A stretch of DNA of 39,119 bases from Candidatus Hadarchaeum yellowstonense (GCA_001515205.2 LQMQ01000055.1:1-39119); one strand, 5' to 3'. Positions 8,251 to 16,544 are shown, numbered from the stretch's first letter. Notes: a model not told the origin generated them from the letters alone. A program made the numbers and translations.

Positions 8251-9402
8251 ATGAGGATTTTGCAGGTTAATCCATTTTACTATCCTTACCAGGGCGGGAC
8301 GGAGAAGTACCTTTATGAGCTGTGCAAACGGTTGGCTAGGAGAAATTCCGTGTCCGTGATAACATCGAAGTTTGGGAACAATCCCGAGGTCGAGAACATT
8401 GAGGGAACCAAGGTTTACCGGATCAAGAGCCTCGTCCTGCAGAAGTTGCCTCCCTTCCTGCCGCCCCCGCTGTCAATACCTCTCTCCTTTCGCCGCAATA
8501 TGCTCAAGATTTGCCGGAGGGAAAAACCTGACGTGATCCACCTCCACAACCGATTCTTCTTGACCTTCTCCTCCCTGGTCCTGTGGAAGAAGTCTCTGGG
8601 GGCACCGCTTTTCCTCACCCTTCATAATGCCCGGCCCGTGGGCATAAACGAGGAGACAGATTTTCTGGGGCAGCTGTTCGATGACTACATAGGTCACAGG
8701 ATAATTCGCAGCTGTGACAGAGTTCTTGCCAACAGCAGGTGGACTCTCGAGGTCACGCTGCCAAAGGACTATCCTCGCGAGAGGGCGGAAGTGATTTACA
8801 ACGGGGTTGACACCGCTAGGTTCAGGAAGGTCAAGTCAAACATTAAGGACAGGCTGGGATGTGAGTTTCTCTCCCTGACCGTTTGCAGGTTGCTTCCCCA
8901 GAAGGGCGTCAAGTATCTCATTAGCGCCGTCAGGGACATCGAAGATGACTTTAAAGCGGTGATCGTGGGCCGGGGGCCGTGCTATAAGGAGTTGAAATCT
9001 CTGGTGAAAAAGTTTGGGCTGGAAAAGAGGGTTGAACTGGTGACGGATCCCTTAACGGAGGAAAGGCTGATTGAGTATTACTCGGCCAGCGACTTCTTCA
9101 TCTTGCCCTCGCTGTGGGAGCCTTTTGGCATCGTGCTGATCGAGTCCATGGCCTGCGGCTGCCCGGTGATCGCCACGAATGTCGGCGGAATCCCGGAAAT
9201 AGTCACCAGTGACTGCGGGATTCTGGTGAGTCCCCGGAGCCCCAAGGAAATAGCCATCGCCGCCAACAAATTAATTGGTGACAAAAACCTCAGGAGAAGG
9301 CTGTCCAAAAATGCCAGAGAAAGGGTTGAAAAGTATTTTGATTTTGACCTCATTGCTGAGAAGGTTGAGCAGAGCTATCGGAGGCATTTGGAGGGGGACT
9401 AA
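8251..9402 (+). CDS. Glycosyltransferase family 4 protein
   Basis: This 383-residue GT-B enzyme moves a sugar from a nucleotide donor, with retention, to a lipid or glycan acceptor. The N-terminal domain has MRILQVNPFYYPYQGGTEKY and DVIHLHNRF; the C-terminal donor domain has NGVDTARF, SLWEPFGIVLIESMACG (the E-x7-E motif) and VGGIPEIV. The start at 8251 matches the usual family N-terminus. GGTGG (8243-8247) lies just upstream, and a further ATG is at 8233. The GT2 gene follows 28 bp later in the same direction. Donor and acceptor cannot be read from sequence. Confidence 0.9.
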   Translation: MRILQVNPFYYPYQGGTEKYLYELCKRLARRNSVSVITSKFGNNPEVENIEGTKVYRIKSLVLQKLPPFLPPPLSIPLSFRRNMLKICRREKPDVIHLHNRFFLTFSSLVLWKKSLGAPLFLTLHNARPVGINEETDFLGQLFDDYIGHRIIRSCDRVLANSRWTLEVTLPKDYPRERAEVIYNGVDTARFRKVKSNIKDRLGCEFLSLTVCRLLPQKGVKYLISAVRDIEDDFKAVIVGRGPCYKELKSLVKKFGLEKRVELVTDPLTEERLIEYYSASDFFILPSLWEPFGIVLIESMACGCPVIATNVGGIPEIVTSDCGILVSPRSPKEIAIAANKLIGDKNLRRRLSKNARERVEKYFDFDLIAEKVEQSYRRHLEGD

Positions 9403-9430
9403 ATTTTGGGTTGCTTGGGGGTGAGTGCTG

Positions 9431-10135
9431 ATGTATCCGCTCTCAGAAAGGCCAAGGATAACCATAGTGGTGCCAGCGTTGAACGAGGAGAAGCTCATCG
9501 GTCAGACCTTAAAAAATGCTCGCGGAGTGGCCCCGGAGGCAGAACTCATCGTAGTCGACAGCGGCTCGAGGGACAAAACGGCCGAGATTGCCGGAGAGTA
9601 TGCGCGGGTCTATCGTCACGTGGGCAACGTGGCGCAGGCCAGGAACTTTGGCGCCAAGATGGCTGCGGGAGAAATCATCATTTTTTTAGACGCTGATACC
9701 CTCATCACTCGTCAATTTGTTGACGAGGTGATCAAGGCCTTCAGAGATCCCGGAGTTGTCGGGGCTGGGGGCTTTATCATGCCTCATTTTAAGGGAGTTT
9801 TAACTGAGATGGTTTTTTACTTTTTTAATTTTCTCGTCATGGCTTCCTTTGCTTTTCTAGGGCCTTTTCTGGCGGGCACGTGCGTGGCTTACAAAAGGGA
9901 TCCTTTTTTTGAAGTGGGGGGATTTGATGAAAGTCTTTTGGCCTCGGAGGACTTTGATCTCTGCCGGAGAATTTCCAGGAAAGGAAGGGTGGTGTTTCTC
10001 AGGGGAGTTACGGTGAGGACCTCTCGGAGGAGGCTGGAGCGGCTGGGGTTGATGGGGCTAATCTTGGACTGGACGAGGGTCACCGTTCAGTATCTCAGCG
10101 GTAAAAGGCCCCGTGATTACAGAAGCTTCAGATAG
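9431..10135 (+). CDS. Glycosyltransferase family 2 protein
   Basis: This 234-residue GT-A enzyme has ITIVVPALNEEKLIGQTL at the N-terminus, ELIVVDSGSRDKT, the metal-binding FLDADTL (DxD-like), GTCVAYKRD, and the acceptor-side SEDFDLCRRI. A hydrophobic stretch around residues 128-150 suggests membrane attachment. It is related to short bacterial and archaeal GT2 enzymes that act on lipid carriers. A GGGGGTGA ribosome site lies 6 nt before the ATG at 9431; a GTG at 9425 is less likely. It lies 28 bp after the GT4 gene and probably shares its transcript. Confidence 0.88.
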   Translation: MYPLSERPRITIVVPALNEEKLIGQTLKNARGVAPEAELIVVDSGSRDKTAEIAGEYARVYRHVGNVAQARNFGAKMAAGEIIIFLDADTLITRQFVDEVIKAFRDPGVVGAGGFIMPHFKGVLTEMVFYFFNFLVMASFAFLGPFLAGTCVAYKRDPFFEVGGFDESLLASEDFDLCRRISRKGRVVFLRGVTVRTSRRRLERLGLMGLILDWTRVTVQYLSGKRPRDYRSFR

Positions 10136-10163
10136 CGGCAGAAGTGGCCCGGCGGCTTTGGCA

Positions 10164-11261
10164 TCAGAGGTGGGCCCTGTAGAACTGCTCAAGTTTTCTT
10201 GTGCACCGGGTGACGGAAAATTTCTGGCCGGTTTTCAAGGCCTGATTTACCATTCTTTTTGATGGCTCGTAGGAGTTCAGAATTTCCGCCAGCTGCGCGA
10301 TATCTCCCGGGCGGAAGAGATAGCCGTTCTTGCCATCGCTTATTATCTCCGGGATCGCGAGCGAGTCAGCTCCGATCACCGGGCAGCCGCAGGCCATGGC
10401 TTCCACAACCACCAAGGCCTGCGTCTCGCTGGTTGAAGCTATGACGAAGGCGTCGGCAGCCGAGTAGTAGCGCGGCTTCAGCTTTTCCGGAACATATCCC
10501 GGGAAGGAGACCTTTTTCTTGAGACCCAACATGTCCCTCAGTTTTCTCAGCTTTGTGGCGGCCGGCCCGCGACCAGCGATGATCAGTTTACCTTCCACGT
10601 TTTCAAAGGCTTTGAGGATGATGTCTATATTTTTTTCGTGACCCAGTCGTCCCAGGCTGAGGAATATTTTCTCCCCCGGCTCCAGCCCAAGCTTCTCCCG
10701 GGCGGTTTCCTTTTTCTCTGGCCTGAAGAAACCGGTGTCGATCCCTGTCGGTATGATGGAGATGTTCCTCTTTATGCCGTGTTCCTTTAAGACCTTCTTC
10801 AGTGCCTGGCTGGGGGCGATGATCCCCTGTTGCTTGTTGTAAAAGATCTCGCAGTATTTCCAGACGACCTTTTCCATGATTTTTTTCCCCACGGGGGCCA
10901 CGTAGCGGACGTACTCCGAAAGCAGGGTGTGGAAGGTGGTGACGCGGGGAATTTTCTGAAATTTGGAGACTCGCCACCCGAAGAAACCCATCGTGAAAGG
11001 CGAGTGGCTGTGGACGAGGTCAAGAGGTGGCACCTGTTCCCTGCCCTGCGGCACAGCGATTTTGAACTCAGGATAGGGCTTGAAGGTTACCGCCGGATAG
11101 GAGTAGATCGTCATCCCTTCTTGTTTCTTGACGCTGGTCCTGGGGCAGAACACGGAGACCTCGTGGCCGCGTCTGACCAGCTCCGCCCCCGTGCTCAGCA
11201 ATGAGGTCACAACTCCGTTCTTCTGCGGCAGGAAGGTGTCGGTGAAGAACCCGATGTGCAT
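10164..11261 (-). CDS. Glycosyltransferase family 4 protein, diacylglycerol glucosyltransferase-like
   Basis: The 365-residue GT-B enzyme starts MHIGFFTDTFLPQKNGVVTS, a signature of the branch that includes 1,2-diacylglycerol 3-glucosyltransferases and phosphatidylinositol mannosyltransferases. It continues with LVHSHSPFTMGFFGWRVS, TTFHTLLSEY, IIPTGIDTGFF, SLGRLGHEKN and the E-x7-E motif in STSETQALVVVEAMACG. By analogy it could glycosylate archaeol or tetraether head groups. The ATG at 11261 follows a GGGGTGG ribosome site that overlaps the end of the upstream radical SAM gene; a GTG at 11273 is the alternative start. The two genes are almost certainly one operon. Confidence 0.88.
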   Translation of the reverse strand: MHIGFFTDTFLPQKNGVVTSLLSTGAELVRRGHEVSVFCPRTSVKKQEGMTIYSYPAVTFKPYPEFKIAVPQGREQVPPLDLVHSHSPFTMGFFGWRVSKFQKIPRVTTFHTLLSEYVRYVAPVGKKIMEKVVWKYCEIFYNKQQGIIAPSQALKKVLKEHGIKRNISIIPTGIDTGFFRPEKKETAREKLGLEPGEKIFLSLGRLGHEKNIDIILKAFENVEGKLIIAGRGPAATKLRKLRDMLGLKKKVSFPGYVPEKLKPRYYSAADAFVIASTSETQALVVVEAMACGCPVIGADSLAIPEIISDGKNGYLFRPGDIAQLAEILNSYEPSKRMVNQALKTGQKFSVTRCTRKLEQFYRAHL

Positions 11262-11265
11262 GTTT

Positions 11266-12690
11266 TTATCCACCCCAGAGCTGTTTGATTGTCGTTAGCC
11301 TGCTGCCGGCTTTGACGTTGGCCAGCAGAATTTTCAATCGATATTCGCTCTTTAAAGTTTTCCATACCTGTGAAAGTAGGTAGCTTGGCCTCTTAATGAA
11401 ATCTTGGTAAAAGCCGTTTACCAGCTCGATTAACTCCGGCTCTTTCAAGAAGGAGGGTAAAACGTTTACGGCGAGCACGGCCGCCTCCCAGTATTTTTCC
11501 GGGTTCAGGAAGCCATCCCTCACGGCGCGGTTCCATAGCTCCATTCCCGGCGTGAGGCTCAGAAGGTTCATCTGGGGAAAGTCCATCCCACGCAGGCCCA
11601 GGGCAAAATTAAAAGTTCTTTCAACATCCCTTTTTGTCTCGATCGGGGCTCCAACGATGAAAGACCCAATGACGTTTTCTATTCCTGCTTTCTTCGCATT
11701 AGTGACGGCCCTCCTGCTCATCTCTGGAGTTGTTGTCTTTCCATAGTAATCTAGGACCATTTGGTTGGCGCTCTCGATCCCGAAGTAAATGGTTCTGCAT
11801 CCGGCGCGGGATAATTTTTTCAGGGATTCCACCGTTGCCTGATCAACGCGTCCCTCCGCCCACAGATTCAGCTTTATCCCCCTGGCCCTGAGGAGATCAC
11901 AGATTTTTTCCACACGCTTGGCGTTCAGGAGCAGGTTGTCGTCCACAAAGCCAACCTCCTCATACCCCTGGCTGTAAAGCATTTCCATCTCCGCAACAAC
12001 GTTTTCCGGTGACCTGAACCTGACCCTTCTGAATGAGAATGCCGAGCAAGCGCAGTACTTGCAGCCGTGGGGGCAGCCTCGCGACGACAGCAGGGTGGTA
12101 AATTTTCCCGCGCTGCCGAGGATTCCAACCAGCTCCGAGTGATATTCCTGCTCCAGCAGCGAGCGATCGGGGAAGGGTAGACTGTCCAGCTCCTGAATTA
12201 ATTCAGCTGAGGGGGTCTTAACCACCCTCCCCCGGCGCCGGAAAGCGATGCCCTTCACGCGCTTCATTTCCGCCCCTTTTTCAAGCGCTGTGATCAGTTC
12301 TGGAAAAGTTCTTTCCCCCTCCCTAAGGACAACACAGTCGACAAAGGGATATTTTTTCAGCAGCCTGCGGTGTTCAAAGGTGGCGTGGTAATTCCCAAAA
12401 ACCAGCTTTGTTTCAGGGATTCTTTCCCTTATCGCCTTGGCTATTTTGATGGCCTGCCCGAAAGTTGGCGTCAGAGCGCTTATCCCCACGACATCCGGGT
12501 TTTCCCGCCCCACTCGATCGGATAGCTTCTCCACGGGCAACCCGGATCTGGCGTTGTCGATGACCTTGACCTCGTGACCCTCCGCCCGCAGCACCGAGCC
12601 TAGGTAGAGCAGACCCAGCGGAGGCCAAGCTGCCTCATTTTCTATCCTTTCCTTCTCCCCAGTGTTGGGGTTTATCAGGACGATTTTCAA
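11266..12690 (-). CDS. Cobalamin-binding-domain radical SAM enzyme (class B, COG1032)
   Basis: This 474-residue enzyme has an N-terminal Rossmann-like B12 domain (about 1-130: KIVLINPNTG, WPPLGLLYLGSVL, EVKVIDNA, DVVGISALTPTF) and a radical SAM core with C206-x3-C210-x2-C213 (SSRGCPHGCKYC). VDDNLLLN and IYFGIESA follow, then a C-terminal domain of unknown role. Relatives include the tetraether ring synthases GrsA and GrsB, hopanoid methylase HpnP and many other tailoring enzymes. It is operonic with a lipid-type GT4. A role in altering membrane lipid chains is attractive but is inference only; methylation of another substrate is equally possible. Confidence 0.85.
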   Translation of the reverse strand: MKIVLINPNTGEKERIENEAAWPPLGLLYLGSVLRAEGHEVKVIDNARSGLPVEKLSDRVGRENPDVVGISALTPTFGQAIKIAKAIRERIPETKLVFGNYHATFEHRRLLKKYPFVDCVVLREGERTFPELITALEKGAEMKRVKGIAFRRRGRVVKTPSAELIQELDSLPFPDRSLLEQEYHSELVGILGSAGKFTTLLSSRGCPHGCKYCACSAFSFRRVRFRSPENVVAEMEMLYSQGYEEVGFVDDNLLLNAKRVEKICDLLRARGIKLNLWAEGRVDQATVESLKKLSRAGCRTIYFGIESANQMVLDYYGKTTTPEMSRRAVTNAKKAGIENVIGSFIVGAPIETKRDVERTFNFALGLRGMDFPQMNLLSLTPGMELWNRAVRDGFLNPEKYWEAAVLAVNVLPSFLKEPELIELVNGFYQDFIKRPSYLLSQVWKTLKSEYRLKILLANVKAGSRLTTIKQLWGG

Positions 12691-12720
12691 CCGGCCACGA
12701 CCTAAAGCAATCTCAACAAT

Positions 12721-12732
12721 AGGTTAAATTTA
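12721..12732 (+). promoter_or_regulatory. TATA-like box of the epimerase gene
   Basis: AGGTTAAATTTA lies 27-38 nt before the ATG at 12759, consistent with a leaderless start. The same A/T-rich stretch may serve the divergent radical SAM gene. Confidence 0.45.
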
Positions 12733-12758
12733 TCAGGTTAAAGACTTAGGTGAGAGGG

Positions 12759-13667
12759 ATGAAGGTACTGGTCACTGGTGGCGCGGGATTCATCGGCTCG
12801 AATCTGGTCGAGGAGCTGGTCAAGCGGGGAGAGGACGTCATAGTTCTGGACGATTTTTCGACAGGGTCCCTGGAGAATTTGAAGGCGGTGCAGGGGCGGG
12901 TGGAGGTCATCCGGGTGCCTTGCCAGAGGATTCTGGAGCTGAAGCTTCCGGAGATAAAAAGGATATTTCATCTGGGAATTCCCTCCAGCTCCCCGATGTA
13001 CCGTGACAATCCGGTGCTGGTCGGTGAGGCCATAAGCGGCTTCATGAACGTTTTCGAGCTGGCCAGACGAAATCGGGCTAAAGTGGTTTACGCCTCCACC
13101 TCAAGCCTTTACCGGGGCTGCCCCACGCCCCACCGTGAGGACATGGTCTCAGAGCCCTTTGACTTTTACACCGAGGCCAGAATTGCCATGGAGCGGCTGG
13201 CGCGTGTTTATTATGAACTGTACGGAGTTTCCTCCGTGGGCATGCGGTTTTTCTCCGTTTACGGGCCGCACGAACGGGCCAAGGGGAGGTATGCCAACAA
13301 CATTTCCCAGTTCCTCTGGGCCATGCGTGAGGACAAGCCACCGGAGGTTTACGGAGACGGGGAACAGACGCGTGATTTCGTTCACGTCAGCGATGTCGTC
13401 CGGGCCTGTCTTCTGGCCGCTGATTCCTCCCTGGATTGCGAGGTGATAAATGTGGGGACCGGCAGGCAGACGAGCTTCAACCGCGTCATCGAGCTGCTCA
13501 ACCGGGCGCTGGGCAAGTCAATAAAGCCAGTTTACCTGCCCAACCCGGTGAAAAACTACGTCTACCACACCCACGCCGATTTAACCAAAGCGAGGAAGCT
13601 GCTGGGTTACGAGCCCGCGGTGAGCCTCGAGGAAGGAATCAGACGGCTGGTGGCGTCAGAGGATTAA
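12759..13667 (+). CDS. NAD-dependent nucleotide-sugar epimerase/dehydratase (extended SDR)
   Basis: The 302-residue protein has the NAD-binding VTGGAGFIGSNLVEEL, DDFSTGSLENL, FHLG, the serine motif VYASTSSLYRG, SVYGPHERAKGRY, and the C-terminal GDGEQTRDFVHVSDV and NVGTGRQTSFN. These place it among UDP-glucose 4-epimerase-like sugar enzymes. In the catalytic YxxxK motif the lysine position carries arginine (FYTEARIAMERL). This may mark an archaeal subfamily or altered chemistry. It probably supplies or modifies a sugar for the nearby glycosyltransferases. A GTG at 12750 is an alternative start. Confidence 0.85.
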   Translation: MKVLVTGGAGFIGSNLVEELVKRGEDVIVLDDFSTGSLENLKAVQGRVEVIRVPCQRILELKLPEIKRIFHLGIPSSSPMYRDNPVLVGEAISGFMNVFELARRNRAKVVYASTSSLYRGCPTPHREDMVSEPFDFYTEARIAMERLARVYYELYGVSSVGMRFFSVYGPHERAKGRYANNISQFLWAMREDKPPEVYGDGEQTRDFVHVSDVVRACLLAADSSLDCEVINVGTGRQTSFNRVIELLNRALGKSIKPVYLPNPVKNYVYHTHADLTKARKLLGYEPAVSLEEGIRRLVASED

Positions 13668-13735
13668 GATCCGGTTTCCACGTTGGACAGCACAGGTTTA
13701 GAGGAGAAACGGCTAGACTATCATGGGGCGCACGT

Positions 13736-14392
13736 TTGAGCAGGGATTGGCTGCACCGGCACCGGCGAGTGGTCGCCGTCACTGCGGTCGCGATAGTCGG
13801 CTTGGGCGTTTCCTTTTTGGCCTACTTTGCCCTGAATCTTCCGGGTGATTTCTGGAGGGGAATCGGTTACCCCGGCATCTTCCTGCTCAGCTTCATCGGC
13901 GCAGGATCAATAATCATTCCCATTCCTTACACGGTGATCCTTTTGGCCATTTCTCCGGCCTTTGACCCCATCTTTCTCACGGTGGCGGCCGGAACGGGTT
14001 CGGCGCTGGGGGAAATGGTCGGGTATGCGCTGGGTTATTTGGGCAGGAATGCTCTGGGCGAAAAACGCCGCGAGCAGATGGATGCAATGCTGAGGATCTT
14101 CAGGAGGTTTGGGGCCATCGCCGTCTTCATCTTTGCCTTTACCCCGCTCCCCGATGACTTGATTTTTATCCCCCTGGGGCTCATGAGGTACAGCCCCTGG
14201 AAGGCCTTGGCCGCCTGCGTTGCCGGGAAGTTTGCCATGGTCTTTACCATTGGAGTGGTGGGCAAGGCTGTTGGGGAGCTTTCCGGGGACCTGCCAGTCG
14301 CCGCCTTGATCTCAGTTTTGCTGGCCCTGCTCATCATCGTGATCTTTAAAATAGACTGGGTAAAACTGGCTGAAAGATATTCCCCTCGATGA
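13736..14392 (+). CDS. VTT (DedA/SNARE-associated-like) membrane protein
   Basis: This 218-residue polytopic protein has a basic start (SRDWLHRHRR) and helices near 12-35, 45-75, 80-105, 125-150, 155-175 and 185-205. It carries the VTT/DedA-type features TGSALGEMVGYALGYLGRN and FIFAFTPLPDDLIFIPLGLMRYSPW. VTT proteins are linked to lipid scrambling and membrane homeostasis. The only start in frame after the epimerase stop and before the first helix is TTG at 13736; the ATG at 13723 is in another frame. It follows the epimerase by 68 bp and fits the lipid and surface theme of this region. Confidence 0.75.
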   Translation: MSRDWLHRHRRVVAVTAVAIVGLGVSFLAYFALNLPGDFWRGIGYPGIFLLSFIGAGSIIIPIPYTVILLAISPAFDPIFLTVAAGTGSALGEMVGYALGYLGRNALGEKRREQMDAMLRIFRRFGAIAVFIFAFTPLPDDLIFIPLGLMRYSPWKALAACVAGKFAMVFTIGVVGKAVGELSGDLPVAALISVLLALLIIVIFKIDWVKLAERYSPR

Positions 14393-14505
14393 TCGGCAGC
14401 GGCGAATTGATAAAATTTTCTCTCAAGTAATTTGGTTGTTTTGAGGACAAAAGCGGCGGGCGTTGAGTTTCCAGTGGTGGGACACTTGCTAACTCAGGGG
14501 TGAAA

Positions 14506-14534
14506 GTGCTCCCGGTCAAATCCAACGGGGGCAC
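14506..14534 (+). other. Stable hairpin in the 199-bp convergent gap 14393-14591
   Basis: GTGCTCCCG (14506-14514) can pair over nine positions, one of them G-U, with CGGGGGCAC (14526-14534) around an 11-nt loop. It lies between the ends of two convergent genes. It may be part of a terminator or a small RNA, but no C/D or H/ACA box is convincing. The rest of the gap shows nothing else I can support. Confidence 0.35.
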
Positions 14535-14591
14535 TCGTTGAATGCATCACCGGTGGGCGGCCCCTAGTTTTTCTGACCTGCAGCAGGTGAT

Positions 14592-15692
14592 TTACTTCTT
14601 TTTTATGGGCTCAAAGCGGTTTTTCATCCTTTTGATCACTTCAGGCAATGTCGTGTACTCAAGCTCCTCCGGTGAGAGCAGGTGGGGCTCAAAGGGACCA
14701 TGCCTGCGCAGGTAATCGCTGATCTCAATAGCCTGTTTTCTCGCCAAGTCAAAGGAGATATCTCCGAAAAGGTCCACCGGGCCGATGAGTTCTCCCTCGC
14801 AGACCTGAAATCCTAGGGCCATTATGCGGGGTGGCCCGTCAAATCTCGTCGGGCGGGCGTCTTCATGGGAGACGGGCATTAGCGGTCCTCGGTGGGACCC
14901 GCGCATCCATCCCGGGACGAGCTGGGGAAAGGCGAAAGCTTCCAGGATTTCCCCGACCGCGGGATAGCCCGATTGCGCGCGGACTATTGCCACCGGGTCA
15001 TCCTTTCCCACGTACTTTCCGGCGATGAGCGAGAGCCGCTCCGTGCTGGCCACGGCAGCCACCGGACCGTCTTTCCGGAAAATCCTCTTGACCACGTAAC
15101 GGCTGGAGAGCCCGATGAGGGAGAGCAGGTCGTAGAGTTCCTCCGGGCAGCTGAGAAAAATTCTTTCCCCCTCCTTGATGTCGTGGACCTCAAATCTGAA
15201 GCCGTCGTGGATCTTGGTATCTATCACCAGCCCAGCGGTGTTGAAAGGATCGGCAAAAATCTTGTAAAAGGGGAGGTTGAAGGCCGAGGGGGAGGTTTTG
15301 TCGCAGAGGAGGACGATTATCGGTTCACTGGGTCGTTCCTCGATCTCAAATTCAGCCACCCCCGGACCCATGCCCCTTACATTGCCGGAGAAGGCCTCAA
15401 CCAGCAGGTCCTGCCCGGCACCGTAATACTTGCGCTTTTTGGCCAGCGCGGCGGCTTTCTTGAAGGTTTCCCAGGCCAGGCCGTGGATTTTGGGATTGTC
15501 CTCGCCCCGATCGTGAGACATGATGAGCTCCAGGTCATCGCCGCAGTTGGTGACGTAGTAACTCTTGATGATGCCCTCTTTCCTCGCCCTTTGCAGCGAT
15601 TTTTCGGCTATTTCTAAAAGTTCATCCGGCACCTTGACGTGACCGGGAATGCTGCCCACATCAGCTTTTATAACGCTAATGGTGGTTTTCAT
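14592..15692 (-). CDS. fbp: Fructose-1,6-bisphosphate aldolase/phosphatase
   Basis: This 366-residue bifunctional archaeal enzyme condenses triose phosphates and removes the C1 phosphate, giving one-way flow to fructose-6-phosphate in gluconeogenesis. Family marks are TISVIKADVGSIPGH at the N-terminus, the metal-ligand regions NCGDDLELIMSHDRGEDN and GAGQDLL, the FDGPPRIMALGFQV region, and the C-terminal SPEELEYTTLPEV. Length and motifs are normal. A TATA-like box sits on the minus strand at 15711-15724, so the transcript is probably leaderless. The enzyme is typical of archaea and deep thermophilic bacteria. Confidence 0.96.
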   Translation of the reverse strand: MKTTISVIKADVGSIPGHVKVPDELLEIAEKSLQRARKEGIIKSYYVTNCGDDLELIMSHDRGEDNPKIHGLAWETFKKAAALAKKRKYYGAGQDLLVEAFSGNVRGMGPGVAEFEIEERPSEPIIVLLCDKTSPSAFNLPFYKIFADPFNTAGLVIDTKIHDGFRFEVHDIKEGERIFLSCPEELYDLLSLIGLSSRYVVKRIFRKDGPVAAVASTERLSLIAGKYVGKDDPVAIVRAQSGYPAVGEILEAFAFPQLVPGWMRGSHRGPLMPVSHEDARPTRFDGPPRIMALGFQVCEGELIGPVDLFGDISFDLARKQAIEISDYLRRHGPFEPHLLSPEELEYTTLPEVIKRMKNRFEPIKKK

Positions 15693-15710
15693 ACTTCAAG
15701 TTTACGGCTG

Positions 15711-15724
15711 AATATTTTTAAGTC
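15711..15724 (-). promoter_or_regulatory. TATA-like box of fbp
   Basis: GACTTAAAAATATT on the minus strand lies 19-32 nt before the ATG at 15692 and overlaps the end of the upstream membrane protein gene only slightly. Confidence 0.45.
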
Positions 15725-16285
15725 TTACGTGCTGGCGAGGGCAAATGTGGCGGTCAGGCCGGCGATGAGGGAGAGGGTTATTATGAGGATGAGGTGGGAG
15801 ATGGGTTCCGTTCCGGCGATGGGTTTTGTTGGCTTTCCGCGCAGGCGGTAAAGCATCCTGATGGCCCGGTGGGCTCCAAGCTGAGCGGCCCAGAGGCACA
15901 GGGGCAGGTTTACCGCCAGAACCAGCAATAGAAAGAAGATGGTCCAGATCTCCGCAGAAGTTACTGAGGTCAGTTTCCAGCTGGTGATGGTTGTCTCCAT
16001 GGTGGTGATCAGCCCGCTGTCGTAAACACCCCTGGCGAAGAGGAAGGCCGCGCCCCCGATGCCGAAAAAGAGCTGTGACAGCGCAAAGGAGGCAACGGTG
16101 GTCAGCGTGAAGTAGACGAGGGGCTGCCAGAGCTCCATCTGGTCGGGGCGGGGGATGCTGATGATTTGGCCAAGCTCAGCAAGAAAGCTGCTGTAACCAC
16201 CCCACCATTTCCCATAGGCGAGGCCGATGACCCAGCTACCAACCACCACTAGCCAGAGGGAGTAATACCAGTATTCCTCGCGCAT
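15725..16285 (-). CDS. Polytopic membrane protein, possibly SpoIIM-like
   Basis: The 186-residue protein has about five hydrophobic segments (near 8-26, 55-75, 80-100, 110-140 and 160-185). The glycine-rich GIGGAAFLFARGVYDSGLI resembles the core of archaeal SpoIIM/DUF95 proteins, but I am not certain of the family. A GGTGGGGAG ribosome site precedes the ATG at 16285. It lies 19 bp after the coiled-coil gene, so the two probably form an operon. No enzymatic motif is visible. Confidence 0.5.
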   Translation of the reverse strand: MREEYWYYSLWLVVVGSWVIGLAYGKWWGGYSSFLAELGQIISIPRPDQMELWQPLVYFTLTTVASFALSQLFFGIGGAAFLFARGVYDSGLITTMETTITSWKLTSVTSAEIWTIFFLLLVLAVNLPLCLWAAQLGAHRAIRMLYRLRGKPTKPIAGTEPISHLILIITLSLIAGLTATFALAST

Positions 16286-16304
16286 CTCCCCACCGGAGCA
16301 TCGT

Positions 16305-16544
16305 CTACTTGTACTTTCGATCGTAATCTCGCTTGGCGAGGCTGATGGCCCGGCTCAAATAGCTGTGTCCTGTCCCTGTTTTGGGTTGAGGCTGGGCGGG
16401 TTGGGCCGGCTGTTGTCCCGATGGTTTCGATGGCGTCAGATTGCGTTCCAGCGCGGCGATTCGGCGCTCGAGCTCCGAGATGCGGGCGGAAAGGGAGTTC
16501 AACCTCTCCTCCAGTTGAAGGGCGCGCGGGTCATTTCTTTCCAT
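16305..16544 (-). CDS. Small coiled-coil protein with Pro/Gln linker, unknown
   Basis: The 79-residue protein has a strong heptad-pattern helix over about residues 8-38 (LEERLNSLSARISELERRI), a Pro/Ser/Gln-rich linker (SKPSGQQPAQPAQPQPK), and a conserved-looking basic tail SYLSRAISLAKRDYDRKYK. No family is recognised. The shape (oligomerising helix, flexible linker, short basic motif) suggests an adaptor or tether, perhaps for the membrane protein encoded next. A TTG at 16550 is the alternative start. Confidence 0.6.
   Translation of the reverse strand: MERNDPRALQLEERLNSLSARISELERRIAALERNLTPSKPSGQQPAQPAQPQPKTGTGHSYLSRAISLAKRDYDRKYK

Noticed and set aside
13436-13735. N-terminal extension of the VTT protein overlapping the epimerase
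   Set aside because: The extension is the epimerase gene read in another frame and has no membrane-protein character; TTG 13736 starts just before the first basic and hydrophobic segment.
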